Origin: JALORV01 sp035429805
GTDB lineage: Bacteria; Pseudomonadota; Gammaproteobacteria; Burkholderiales; Burkholderiaceae_F
Reading direction: 5' to 3'
DNA: 64,000 bases
Assembly (NCBI GenBank): GCA_035429805.1
Contig: DAOMFL010000005.1
Location: 1-64,000, forward strand
The notes below the pieces were generated by a model, which worked only from the letters and a program-made list of their open reading frames with translations, had not been told where the DNA came from and made no database searches. The position numbers were made by a program, and so were the translations under genes. Positions 35,306 through 44,701 of the stretch are shown here, piece by piece; position 1 is the stretch's first letter; each line of letters starts with the position of its first letter.

Positions 35306-36151
35306 ATGGCGAGATTCGAAGGTTCCTCCACCTACGTCGCGACCGACGACCTCAAGCTCGCGGTCAACGCCGCGCTCACGCTGCAGCGGCCGCTGCTGAT
35401 CAAGGGCGAACCGGGCACGGGTAAGACGATGCTGGCCGAGGAAGTGGCCCGCGCCCTCGACATGCCGCTGCTCGCGTGGCACATCAAGTCGACCACCAAG
35501 GCACAGCAGGGCCTGTACGAGTACGACGCCGTCAGCCGCCTGCGCGACTCGCAGCTTGGCGACGCGCGGGTGAAGGACATCGAGAATTACATTGTTCGCG
35601 GCGTGCTGTGGCAGGCGTTCACGTCGGAGCAGCCGTCGGTGCTGCTGATCGACGAGATCGACAAGGCCGACATCGAGTTCCCGAACGACCTGCTGCGCGA
35701 GCTCGATCGCATGGAGTTCTACGTCTACGAAACGCGCCAGACGGTCAAGGCACGCCATCGGCCGCTGGTGGTGATCACGTCGAACAACGAGAAAGAGCTG
35801 CCCGACGCCTTCCTGCGCCGCTGCTTCTTCCACTACATCAGGTTCCCTGACAAGGACACGATGCAGGCGATTGTCGACGTGCATTTCCCGAAGCTGCGCA
35901 AGGAGCTGCTGGCCAACGCGCTGGCGGTCTTCTTCGGCGTGCGCGACCTGCCGGGTCTGAAGAAGAAGCCGTCAACCTCCGAGCTGCTCGACTGGCTGAA
36001 GCTGCTGGTTGCCGAGCAGATTCCGCCCGAGGCGCTGCGCTCCAGGGACGAGAAGATCGCGGTCCCGCCGCTCGCCGGCGCGCTGCTGAAGAACGAGCAG
36101 GACATGCATCTGTTCGAGCGGCTCGTGTTCATGGCCCGCAGCAACCGCTGA
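35306..36151 (+). CDS. MoxR-family AAA+ ATPase
   Basis: A 281-residue ATPase. Walker A is GEPGTGKT (residues 34-41), Walker B is VLLIDEIDKAD, and VITSNNEKELPDAFLRRCFF holds sensor 1 and the arginine finger. MoxR ATPases act as chaperones that insert metal or assemble complexes together with a VWA-domain partner. That partner is encoded two genes downstream at 36754. The short C-terminal part, with KKKPSTSELLDWLKLL, is typical of the subgroup paired with CoxE-like proteins. The start ATG lies at 35306. The target complex is unknown. Confidence 0.93.
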   Translation: MARFEGSSTYVATDDLKLAVNAALTLQRPLLIKGEPGTGKTMLAEEVARALDMPLLAWHIKSTTKAQQGLYEYDAVSRLRDSQLGDARVKDIENYIVRGVLWQAFTSEQPSVLLIDEIDKADIEFPNDLLRELDRMEFYVYETRQTVKARHRPLVVITSNNEKELPDAFLRRCFFHYIRFPDKDTMQAIVDVHFPKLRKELLANALAVFFGVRDLPGLKKKPSTSELLDWLKLLVAEQIPPEALRSRDEKIAVPPLAGALLKNEQDMHLFERLVFMARSNR

Positions 36152-36155
36152 GCGC

Positions 36156-36749
36156 ATGATCGTCCCGCGGCCCACGGCGCTCGAAGGCCATGGTGTGCGC
36201 CTGGAGCCGCTGGCGCGCGAACACCACGATGCGCTGGTCGCGGCCGCGCGCGACGGCGAGCTCTGGAAGCTCTGGTTCACCTCGGTCCCAGCAGCAGAAG
36301 AGACCCATGCCTATATCTCGGCCGCACTCGCGGGCCAGGACGCCGGGCACATGCTGCCCTGGGCGGTACGCGACCTGGCCAGCGGCGTGGTCGTCGGCAG
36401 CACGCGCTACCACGACATCGTGCCCGCGGTCGAACGAGTTGAAATTGGCTACACCTGGTACGCGCGGCGCTGCCAGAAGACCCATGTCAACACCGCCTGC
36501 AAGAGGCTGCTCCTCGGCCACGCGTTCGACGTGCTGGGCTGCAAAGTGGTGGGGTTTCGTACCGACAACTTCAACTTCGCCTCGCAGGCGGCGATCGCGG
36601 CGCTCGGCGCCAAGAAGGACGGCGTGATCCGCCATCATCAGCCACGGCGCGACGGCAGCGTGCGCGACACCGTGATGTTCAGCATCCTCGCGGCCGAGTG
36701 GCCGGACGTCAGGCGGCACCTCGAGCTGCGCCTCGCACGCCACGCGTGA
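36156..36749 (+). CDS. GNAT-family N-acetyltransferase (RimJ/RimL-like)
   Basis: A 197-residue acetyltransferase. The N-terminus (GHGVRLEPLAREHHDALVAA) and the central VERVEIGYTWYARRCQKTHV, with NTACKRLLLGHAFDVLG next to it, are those of the RimJ/RimL-like GNAT group; the latter replaces the usual QGKG acetyl-CoA loop. The last third (GFRTDNFNFASQAAIAALGA) is the RAIEKLGF-like strand and helix. The substrate is unknown. It lies between the MoxR ATPase (four bases before) and the VWA gene (four bases after), so it is part of the same operon. Confidence 0.88.
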   Translation: MIVPRPTALEGHGVRLEPLAREHHDALVAAARDGELWKLWFTSVPAAEETHAYISAALAGQDAGHMLPWAVRDLASGVVVGSTRYHDIVPAVERVEIGYTWYARRCQKTHVNTACKRLLLGHAFDVLGCKVVGFRTDNFNFASQAAIAALGAKKDGVIRHHQPRRDGSVRDTVMFSILAAEWPDVRRHLELRLARHA

Positions 36750-36753
36750 CGCC

Positions 36754-37926
36754 ATGCTGATCGATTTCTTCTTCCACCTGCGTGCAGCCAAGCTCAAGGT
36801 ATCGATCAACGAACTGCTGACGCTGCTCGACGCGCTGAAGCGCGGCGTCATCGGCCCGTCGATCGACGAGTTCTACTACCTGTCGCGCTCCGCGCTCGTC
36901 AAGGACGAGACCCAGTTCGACAAGTTCGACCGGGCCTTCGGCGAGTACTTCCGGGGCGTTACGACGTCGCTCGACTTCGCGAAGGAGATCCCGGAAGAGT
37001 GGTTCAAGGATGTGCTCGATCGCGCCTTCTCGCCGGAGGAGATCGCGAAGCTCGAGAAGCTCGGCTGGGACAAACTGATGGAGGAGTTCCGCAAGCGCCT
37101 CGAAGAGCAGGAGGGCGCGCACCACGGCGGCAACCGCTGGATCGGCTCCGGGGGCACATCGCCGTTCGGCCACGGCGGCGTGCACCCCGAAGGCATCCGC
37201 GTCGGCGGACCGGGCAAGGGCGGGAAGTCGGCCGTCAAGGTCTGGGAGATGCGCGGCTACCGCGACTACGACGATGCGGTCGAACTCGGTACGCGCAACA
37301 TCAAGGTCGCGCTGCGGCGGCTGCGGCGCTTCGCACGCGAAGGGGCGGATCTCGAACTCGACATGCACGACACGATCGAGTCGACAGCGAAGAACGCCGG
37401 CTGGCTCGACCTCAAGCTGGTGCCGGAGCGGCACAACACGGTCAAGGTACTGATGCTGCTCGACGTCGGCGGCACGATGGACGAGCACATCAAGCGCACC
37501 GAGGAACTGTTCTCGGCGGCCAAGAGCGAGTTCAAGCACCTCGAGTTCTATTACTTCCACAACTGCGTCTACGAGTATCTGTGGCGCAACAACCGCCGCC
37601 GCTACACCGAACGCTTCGCGACCTGGGACGTGCTGCGCAAGTACCCGCACGACTGGAAGCTGATCTTCGTCGGCGATGCGACGATGAGCCCCTACGAGGT
37701 GCTGCAGCCCGGCGGCTCGGTCGAATACAACAACGAGGAAGCCGGCGCGGTCTGGCTGCAGCGCTTCTTCTCGACGTTCCCAAGGTCGGTCTGGATCAAC
37801 CCCGAGCCCGAGGGCCTGTGGCAGTACCGGCAGTCGGTCTCCGTCATTCGCCAGCTCACCGGCGGCAAGATGTTTCCGATGACGCTCGAAGGACTGACCC
37901 GGGCGATGCGGCAGCTGTCGAAGTAG
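36754..37926 (+). CDS. VWA-domain protein, CoxE-like (MoxR partner)
   Basis: A 390-residue protein. The first half is helical (LIDFFFHLRAAKLKVSINEL, EEWFKDVLDRAFSPEEIAKL) and the second is a von Willebrand A-like domain. The MIDAS segment reads VLMLLDVGGTMDEHIKRTEE: the usual DxSxS is DVGGT, so Gly replaces the first Ser and Thr the second. This makes metal binding uncertain, although the family is known to tolerate Gly here. The C-terminal MFPMTLEGLTRAMRQLSK is a family end. It is the last gene of the MoxR-GNAT-VWA operon and is followed by a strong hairpin. Confidence 0.85.
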   Translation: MLIDFFFHLRAAKLKVSINELLTLLDALKRGVIGPSIDEFYYLSRSALVKDETQFDKFDRAFGEYFRGVTTSLDFAKEIPEEWFKDVLDRAFSPEEIAKLEKLGWDKLMEEFRKRLEEQEGAHHGGNRWIGSGGTSPFGHGGVHPEGIRVGGPGKGGKSAVKVWEMRGYRDYDDAVELGTRNIKVALRRLRRFAREGADLELDMHDTIESTAKNAGWLDLKLVPERHNTVKVLMLLDVGGTMDEHIKRTEELFSAAKSEFKHLEFYYFHNCVYEYLWRNNRRRYTERFATWDVLRKYPHDWKLIFVGDATMSPYEVLQPGGSVEYNNEEAGAVWLQRFFSTFPRSVWINPEPEGLWQYRQSVSVIRQLTGGKMFPMTLEGLTRAMRQLSK

Positions 37927-37936
37927 CGCTGGCAGC

Positions 37937-37970
37937 GGTCCATGCCGGGACCGCGGCCCCGGCATGGACC
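37937..37970 (+). terminator. Strong hairpin after the VWA gene (candidate terminator)
   Basis: GGTCCATGCCGGG (37937-37949) pairs perfectly with CCCGGCATGGACC (37958-37970), 13 base pairs around an eight-base loop, starting 11 bases after the VWA stop. No T run follows, so termination would rely on the stem alone or on other factors. Confidence 0.5.
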
Positions 37971-38169
37971 CGGAAACGCCCCCGGACCACGCCATGGCTG
38001 CGGGTCTCGCGCGGCAGCGCCGGGTCCGGACGATCCTGAAGGCCATGTTTGCGGGAGTGCCCGCAGACTCCAGTGCGATGCGTGACGGCGCTCCTTTGGG
38101 TATGTTCTGCGGCTGAAGCCGGTGTCGCCGCGGCCCGGCCCAGGTCGCTGATCCGACGGAGAGCCATCA

Positions 38170-38547
38170 ATGCAGTGTTCCAACTTCACCCGAGTCATTT
38201 CGACGATCCTTGTTTTCGCCCTATTGAACCTGGGATTCGTCCAGGCCACCGTCGCAGCCGGCATAGACACCGCGACAGCCGCGCGGCTCACGGATCGCAC
38301 CGATGCGCTCGAGCGCATCGGCGCGCAGCTCGCCCGCAGTGATGTCCGCGAGACAATGGTGTCGCTCGGCGTCGATCCGACGGTCGCCGCGGCGCGCGTG
38401 GCAGCCCTGACCGACGAGGAAGTCGCAGTGCTCGACCGCAAGCTCGAGCAGCTTCCGGCCGCGGGCGACGCCGGCTGGATCCTGCTGGTCATCCTGCTCG
38501 CCGTGCTCGTCTGGCTGTTCGCGACGGGCAAGCTCAAGCTCAACTAA
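38170..38547 (+). CDS. PA2779 family small membrane protein
   Basis: A 125-residue protein with a signal peptide or first helix (ISTILVFALLNLGFVQATVA, ending before AGID), a helical middle rich in Arg and Asp (TDRTDALERIGAQLARSDV) and a C-terminal helix (GWILLVILLAVLVWLFATG), followed by KLKLN. This matches the uncharacterised PA2779 family (DUF6627), which sits next to a PA2778-type peptidase as here (20 bases to the next gene). The pair is probably co-expressed and envelope-located. Function unknown. The 243 bases before it contain the VWA hairpin and no recognised gene. Confidence 0.8.
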   Translation: MQCSNFTRVISTILVFALLNLGFVQATVAAGIDTATAARLTDRTDALERIGAQLARSDVRETMVSLGVDPTVAAARVAALTDEEVAVLDRKLEQLPAAGDAGWILLVILLAVLVWLFATGKLKLN

Positions 38548-38567
38548 CCGCGGCAAGGCGCGGGTTC

Positions 38568-39530
38568 ATGGTGTGGCGGCTCGCCACGGCCGTCGCGTTG
38601 CTGTTCGCGGCCGGCTGTGCCGTGCACGATCCGGAGCTGGCGGCACGTGTCGATCGCGGTCGCCTTGCTGCGCAGGTCGAACTGGGCGAGGTTCCGTTCT
38701 TTCCGCAGGAACAGTATCAGTGCGGACCGGCGGCTCTTGCCACCGTGCTGACCTACTCCGGCCGGCCCGTGACCGCGGATTCGCTGGCGCCGCGGATGTA
38801 CCTGCCGGAACGACGCGGCAGCCTGCAGGTCGAGCTCATCGCCACCGCGCGATCCCAGGGTCGCATTCCGTACGTGCTCGCGCCGAAGACGGACGCGCTG
38901 CTCGCCGAACTCAACGCAGGCCGACCGGTGGTCGTGCTGCAGAACCTCGGGCTCGAAGGGGCGCCAATCTGGCACTACGCGGTCGTCGTCGGCTACTCGG
39001 CCTCCGACAACACGTTCCTGCTGCGATCGGGAACCGAGCGACGCCGGGTTGAAAGCGCCTCTGCGTTCGGAACGCGCTGGGCCCTCGGCCAGCAGTGGGC
39101 ACTGATCGTGCTGAGGCCGGGCGAGCTGCCGGCGAGCAGGGATGAGTCCCGCTACCTGAAGAGCGTGGCCGACGTGGAAGCCGTGCAGGGCGCCGCCGGT
39201 CTCGTGCCGGCGTACTCGGCCGCGCTGACCGCATGGCCCGACAGCCGGGTCGCGCGGTTCGGGCTGGCGCGGGCGCTGGACGCCGACGGCGAGCCCGCTG
39301 CGGCGGAACGCGAGTACCGCAAGCTGCTGGCGCGGAACCCGGATGACGTCACGTCGCTGAACAACCTGGCAGACCTGCTGCGGCGCTCAGGCTGCCGCAC
39401 AGAGGCGCTCGCGATGATCGGCCGCGCGCTCGCAATGACGGCCAGCGACGATCCGCTGCGCCCGACGCTGGAACAGACGCAGCGTGAAATCATGGCTGCG
39501 CCGGCGAGCGACGCGGCCTGCCCTCGCTGA
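38568..39530 (+). CDS. PA2778 family C39-like cysteine peptidase with TPR repeats
   Basis: A 320-residue envelope protein. The N-terminus VALLFAAGCAVHD is a lipoprotein signal (lipobox AAGC). Residues about 35-185 are a C39-like peptidase domain: PFFPQEQYQCGPAALATVL with the catalytic Cys and the QxQCGPAA-type Gln, and then IWHYAVVVGYSASDN with the His and a nearby Asp. The rest has TPR-like helices (AALTAWPDSRVARFGLARAL, LLARNPDDVTSLNNLADLL). It follows the PA2779-type gene and converges on the GspE-family ATPase gene. The substrate is unknown; C39-like domains cut after double-Gly leader sites in some exporters, which is not implied here. Confidence 0.85.
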   Translation: MVWRLATAVALLFAAGCAVHDPELAARVDRGRLAAQVELGEVPFFPQEQYQCGPAALATVLTYSGRPVTADSLAPRMYLPERRGSLQVELIATARSQGRIPYVLAPKTDALLAELNAGRPVVVLQNLGLEGAPIWHYAVVVGYSASDNTFLLRSGTERRRVESASAFGTRWALGQQWALIVLRPGELPASRDESRYLKSVADVEAVQGAAGLVPAYSAALTAWPDSRVARFGLARALDADGEPAAAEREYRKLLARNPDDVTSLNNLADLLRRSGCRTEALAMIGRALAMTASDDPLRPTLEQTQREIMAAPASDAACPR

Positions 39531-39564
39531 CCGGGCCGCGCGGTTCTGGCTAATAGGTCGCGCG

Positions 39565-41400
<1,836 letters not shown>

Positions 41401-41413
41401 GCCAGGGCCGCGG

Positions 41414-43813
41414 TCATGCCGCCGGCTGCGATGCCTTGTAGCGATTGGCGAGTGTCGCCGCCCGATCGGGCGCGCTCTCGAAGTCAGCGACAACGGCGTC
41501 GACCGCGCGCTTCGTGAGCGGCACGCTTTCCAGCGGCTCGATGTACTTGCGCGCGAGATAGGACTTCAACATGTCCGACGAGAGCACGTGCGCCTTCTGG
41601 TCATGCTCGCTGGCAAACAGGAACAGGGTGCGCAGCGGGCTCATCCAGCGCAGTTTCACACGCACGAACTCCATGCCGTTCCACATCCTGAACCAGTTGC
41701 CGCGTTGCCAGCGCCCGATCTCCTCCTGCACGCGCGCATCCTCGACCGGATCGAGCCGGGCGATGTCGGTCAGTGGATCCGGCATCTGGATATCGGCGTG
41801 GTGTTCCTGCGCCGCGCGCATGATGAGCCCCGTAGACACGCGGATGCCGCCAGGCACGGTGGTCACGGGGAACACGCCCGAGAGCTGCATGCCGTCGATC
41901 TTCGCGCGCAGCTCGGACGTCAGCAGGCTCGACTTGATGTAGGTCGCCTGGTCGACCGGCTTGACCGCCATCGCGTGCGACTCCATCAGGTGAGCGAAGA
42001 ACTGGTCGCGCTCGCGCTCCGAAAGGTTGACCAGCGCCAGTCCGTCGCGCAGCACGCGCACCATCGGCGGGATCATCTTGACCAGCTTGTTGCGGTCCTC
42101 GGTGCTGGCCTTCGGCTGCACCGACCAGACCAGCTCGTGGATCACGTCGCGGAACGACTTGGCGAACCCCGGCTGCGTCTCGCTGCGCACCGTCGCAGCC
42201 ACCAGCACCTTGACCCACGTCCCCAGCAGGAACTCCTTGAGGTAAGGCTCGAGGTCGACGCGCTCGAAGGCGCGACGCACCTGGATCGTCGTGTTGATCG
42301 TCAGGATCTCGTGCTTCTCCGCCGCTTCGAGCGCCTTCTTCGCGCGCGAAACAGGGTCGCTGTCCTCGGGTGCGATATCGGAGACGAAGCGGTCGAACTC
42401 CGCATAGACCTTCTCGAAGACCGACAGATCCGTCTCGAACTTCTTCAGGATTTCCGCGACGACGCGTTCGACTTCCTTCAGGTACTTCTGGTTGTCGTCG
42501 CCATACGGTTCCCAGCCGGCCGAGGTGCCGGCGATGCGGTCGATCAGCTTGCGGGCCGGGTGCGCGCTGGATGCGAAGAACGCCGCATCCATCAGCGCCG
42601 CCTTCAGCACCGGAAACTGCAGCCGCGACAGGCGCGCCTTGATCTCGGCTGGCACCTGCTTGTCCTGCATCACGTGGTCGAACAGCATGCCGACCAGTTC
42701 GATCGTCAGCTTGTCGACCGTGCGCGACGACTTCGCGATCAGTTCGCCGCGGACTGCGCTTATCGACTGCGCCGGCGGCATCATCGCGAAGTCGCCGGTT
42801 TCGACGTACTGCTCGATCCCGTCGCGCTGCATCTCGCCGATCGACTGCAGCAGCTCCGGAGACGCCGGCCCGAGCGATGGCAGCGGCGGCAGCCGCGACC
42901 CGCGCGCGTTCGCCTGCAGTCGGGTCAGCAGCCCGCCCAGCAGCTGCGTCGGCTCGTCCGGTGGTGCGGCGTGGCCGCGCGAAGGGCCGCCTTCGGCCGC
43001 AGCGACACCGGCGCCGGGCTGCCCGCCACGCGGCGCGCCGGCCGATCCGGCGCCACTCCACTCGCCCGATGTGCCACCGCCCGACACACCGGGCGACTGC
43101 CAGCCGGGCGCAGGCTTGGGAACGGCGAGGCTGCGGCGGATCGACCTCACGTCGACGCCGTGGTTGGCGAAGTGCTCGAGCAACTGGCGCACGATCTGCC
43201 CGAGTTCCTCGCCCAGCGGCTTCTCGAACCGCGTCAGCAGGAAGTCCCAGGCTTCCTTGTGCAGGTCGCAGTCCTCGGCCGCGCGCAGCAGCGCCCGCAC
43301 GTAGACATTCGGGCCGAGCGGGTTCTCGGAATTGCGCACCGCGCTGCGGCCGAGCACATACGCAACGACGAGGTTGAGGTCGCGCAGCGCGAGGTCCGCG
43401 TAGCCAGCAACCTTGTTGGCATGACGCTCGACGACGGTGTTGCTCTCGACCGAAATGGAGTCGACCAGCGACAGCGTCTCGGCGTCGAGCGAGCCGGGCG
43501 GCGGTGGCACGCGGCCCACCGTGATCTCGCGGAACGACTGGTCCTGCTCCTCCTTCAGGTGCTCTACGAACGCGCGGTGCAGGTCGTCGGACTTGGTGCT
43601 CAGCAGACGCTGCACCAGCGGCGAGCTGACGTCGAAGTCCCAGGTTCCCGTCAGTTCTTCGCTTAGGGCCTTCGTGATATCCGGAAACGCGGTGCCGATC
43701 AGCTCATTGGAGATCGCCATCGCCGACCGCATCAGCGCCGACGCCTGCGCAGCCGTCACGTACGGCAGTTCGCCGGCGGGTTTCGGGGCGTCGGTGTTGG
43801 ACGAGAACTCCAT
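41414..43813 (-). CDS. DUF1631 family protein, copy 1
   Basis: A 799-residue predicted soluble, mostly helical protein that matches DUF1631. Family segments are RYLVEVNKAVD-like QKYLKEVERVVAEILKKFET, the GWEPYGDDNQKYLKEVERVV stretch, PADIK/PAEIKARLSRLQFPV, SSAHPARKLIDRIAGTSAGW and, at the end, GNWFRMWNGMEFVRVKLRWM. A low-complexity stretch rich in Gly and Pro (around GAGSAGAPRGGQPGAG) links the two halves. No catalytic motif is visible. The C-terminal part resembles a PilZ-like domain (VKLRWMSPLRTLFLFASEHD), which is inference. It is paired with a longer copy at 44702, and a promoter candidate lies upstream. Confidence 0.85.
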   Translation of the reverse strand: MEFSSNTDAPKPAGELPYVTAAQASALMRSAMAISNELIGTAFPDITKALSEELTGTWDFDVSSPLVQRLLSTKSDDLHRAFVEHLKEEQDQSFREITVGRVPPPPGSLDAETLSLVDSISVESNTVVERHANKVAGYADLALRDLNLVVAYVLGRSAVRNSENPLGPNVYVRALLRAAEDCDLHKEAWDFLLTRFEKPLGEELGQIVRQLLEHFANHGVDVRSIRRSLAVPKPAPGWQSPGVSGGGTSGEWSGAGSAGAPRGGQPGAGVAAAEGGPSRGHAAPPDEPTQLLGGLLTRLQANARGSRLPPLPSLGPASPELLQSIGEMQRDGIEQYVETGDFAMMPPAQSISAVRGELIAKSSRTVDKLTIELVGMLFDHVMQDKQVPAEIKARLSRLQFPVLKAALMDAAFFASSAHPARKLIDRIAGTSAGWEPYGDDNQKYLKEVERVVAEILKKFETDLSVFEKVYAEFDRFVSDIAPEDSDPVSRAKKALEAAEKHEILTINTTIQVRRAFERVDLEPYLKEFLLGTWVKVLVAATVRSETQPGFAKSFRDVIHELVWSVQPKASTEDRNKLVKMIPPMVRVLRDGLALVNLSERERDQFFAHLMESHAMAVKPVDQATYIKSSLLTSELRAKIDGMQLSGVFPVTTVPGGIRVSTGLIMRAAQEHHADIQMPDPLTDIARLDPVEDARVQEEIGRWQRGNWFRMWNGMEFVRVKLRWMSPLRTLFLFASEHDQKAHVLSSDMLKSYLARKYIEPLESVPLTKRAVDAVVADFESAPDRAATLANRYKASQPAA

Positions 43814-43861
43814 CGATGTGCGTGCTGCTGCCTGGCCGCGCAGCCCTGGGATCAGGCCCCG

Positions 43862-43889
43862 ACTCTATCGGGGCGCCGGACGCTGTCAA
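43862..43889 (-). promoter_or_regulatory. Candidate sigma70 promoter of the DUF1631-GspE unit
   Basis: On the minus strand a perfect TTGACA (43884-43889) stands 16 bases before TAGAGT (43862-43867), 48 bases upstream of the DUF1631 copy 1 start. It lies in the 119-base gap after the spermidine-synthase-like gene, so copy 1 and the ATPase can be transcribed apart from copy 2. Confidence 0.5.
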
Positions 43890-43932
43890 GTTGCATATGG
43901 GCGTGCGCAACCCGTCAATTATGCGGGCCGGA

Positions 43933-44700
43933 TCAGAGACGCAGACGATCCGACACGCCGTTCGCGTCGACGATCGCTCCGAGCCAGCGCGAAAACGGCA
44001 GTCGCCACGCGGATTCCAGCGCTGCGGCACGTGCGGCCAGCGCCGTCACCGGCAGATCGAGCCGCGGCCCGGTGACCGCAAAGACGATGCGGTTGCCTTC
44101 GTCGACCTCCGGGCCGGCAAGGACCCGATCATCGAACGCCGCGCGGATGGCCCGAAAACTGGGATCGAAGCGCCCGCCGAAGAGGTTGAAGCAGGCCACT
44201 GCCGGGCGCCGCAGCGCCCGGCGACACAGGCGATAAAAAGCGACGTCGTCGTGGACCGGTCCACGGGCGGCGGCGTCGTACAGATCCACCTGCAGCCAGT
44301 CGGCGCGGCCGGCGGCAGGCAGCGCCCCCAGGTAGTCGCGCGCTTCGTGCTCGACCACCTGCAGGCGGGCATCGTCGTCCGGCAGGCAGAACCAGCGACG
44401 AGCGACGTCGATCACTTCGGGACTGAGCTCGACAACCGTGATGCGGGCCTCGGGCAGGTTCCGGTAGCAGAACTTGGTCAGCGCCGCGGCGCCGAGGCCC
44501 AGTTGCAGGACATGCCGCGGCTGCGGCACGAACAGCGCCACCGCCATCATCTGCCTCTGGTATTCGAGTTCGAGCTGCCAGGGGCGCGCGATGCGCATGC
44601 CGCCCTGGATCCACTCGGTGCCGAAGTGCAGGTAGCGGACGCCGTCCTCCTCGGACATCGTGACCCGCGTCCGCGGCGCCCGTCGCGACGTGCCGCGCAC
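43933..44700 (-). CDS. Spermidine synthase-like methyltransferase-fold protein
   Basis: A 255-residue protein with a Rossmann-like core of the polyamine synthase family: VRYLHFGTEWIQGGMRIA, the nucleotide site VLQLGLGAAALTKFCYRN, the acidic ARITVVELSPEVIDVARRWF, and LQVDLYDAAARGPVH. Spermidine synthases carry the same fold and an Asp in GGGDG; here the motif is LGLGAAA, so catalysis of aminopropyl transfer is doubtful. The name means fold, not activity. The start is taken at GTG 44700, one base from the DUF1631 copy 2 stop; ATG 44658 is an alternative. Located between two DUF1631 paralogues. Confidence 0.8.
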   Translation of the reverse strand: MRGTSRRAPRTRVTMSEEDGVRYLHFGTEWIQGGMRIARPWQLELEYQRQMMAVALFVPQPRHVLQLGLGAAALTKFCYRNLPEARITVVELSPEVIDVARRWFCLPDDDARLQVVEHEARDYLGALPAAGRADWLQVDLYDAAARGPVHDDVAFYRLCRRALRRPAVACFNLFGGRFDPSFRAIRAAFDDRVLAGPEVDEGNRIVFAVTGPRLDLPVTALAARAAALESAWRLPFSRWLGAIVDANGVSDRLRL

Positions 44701-44701
44701 G

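Noticed and set aside
38101..38106. TATGTT as -10 box for the PA2779-type gene
   Set aside because: No -35 hexamer within 15-19 bases, so it is indistinguishable from chance.
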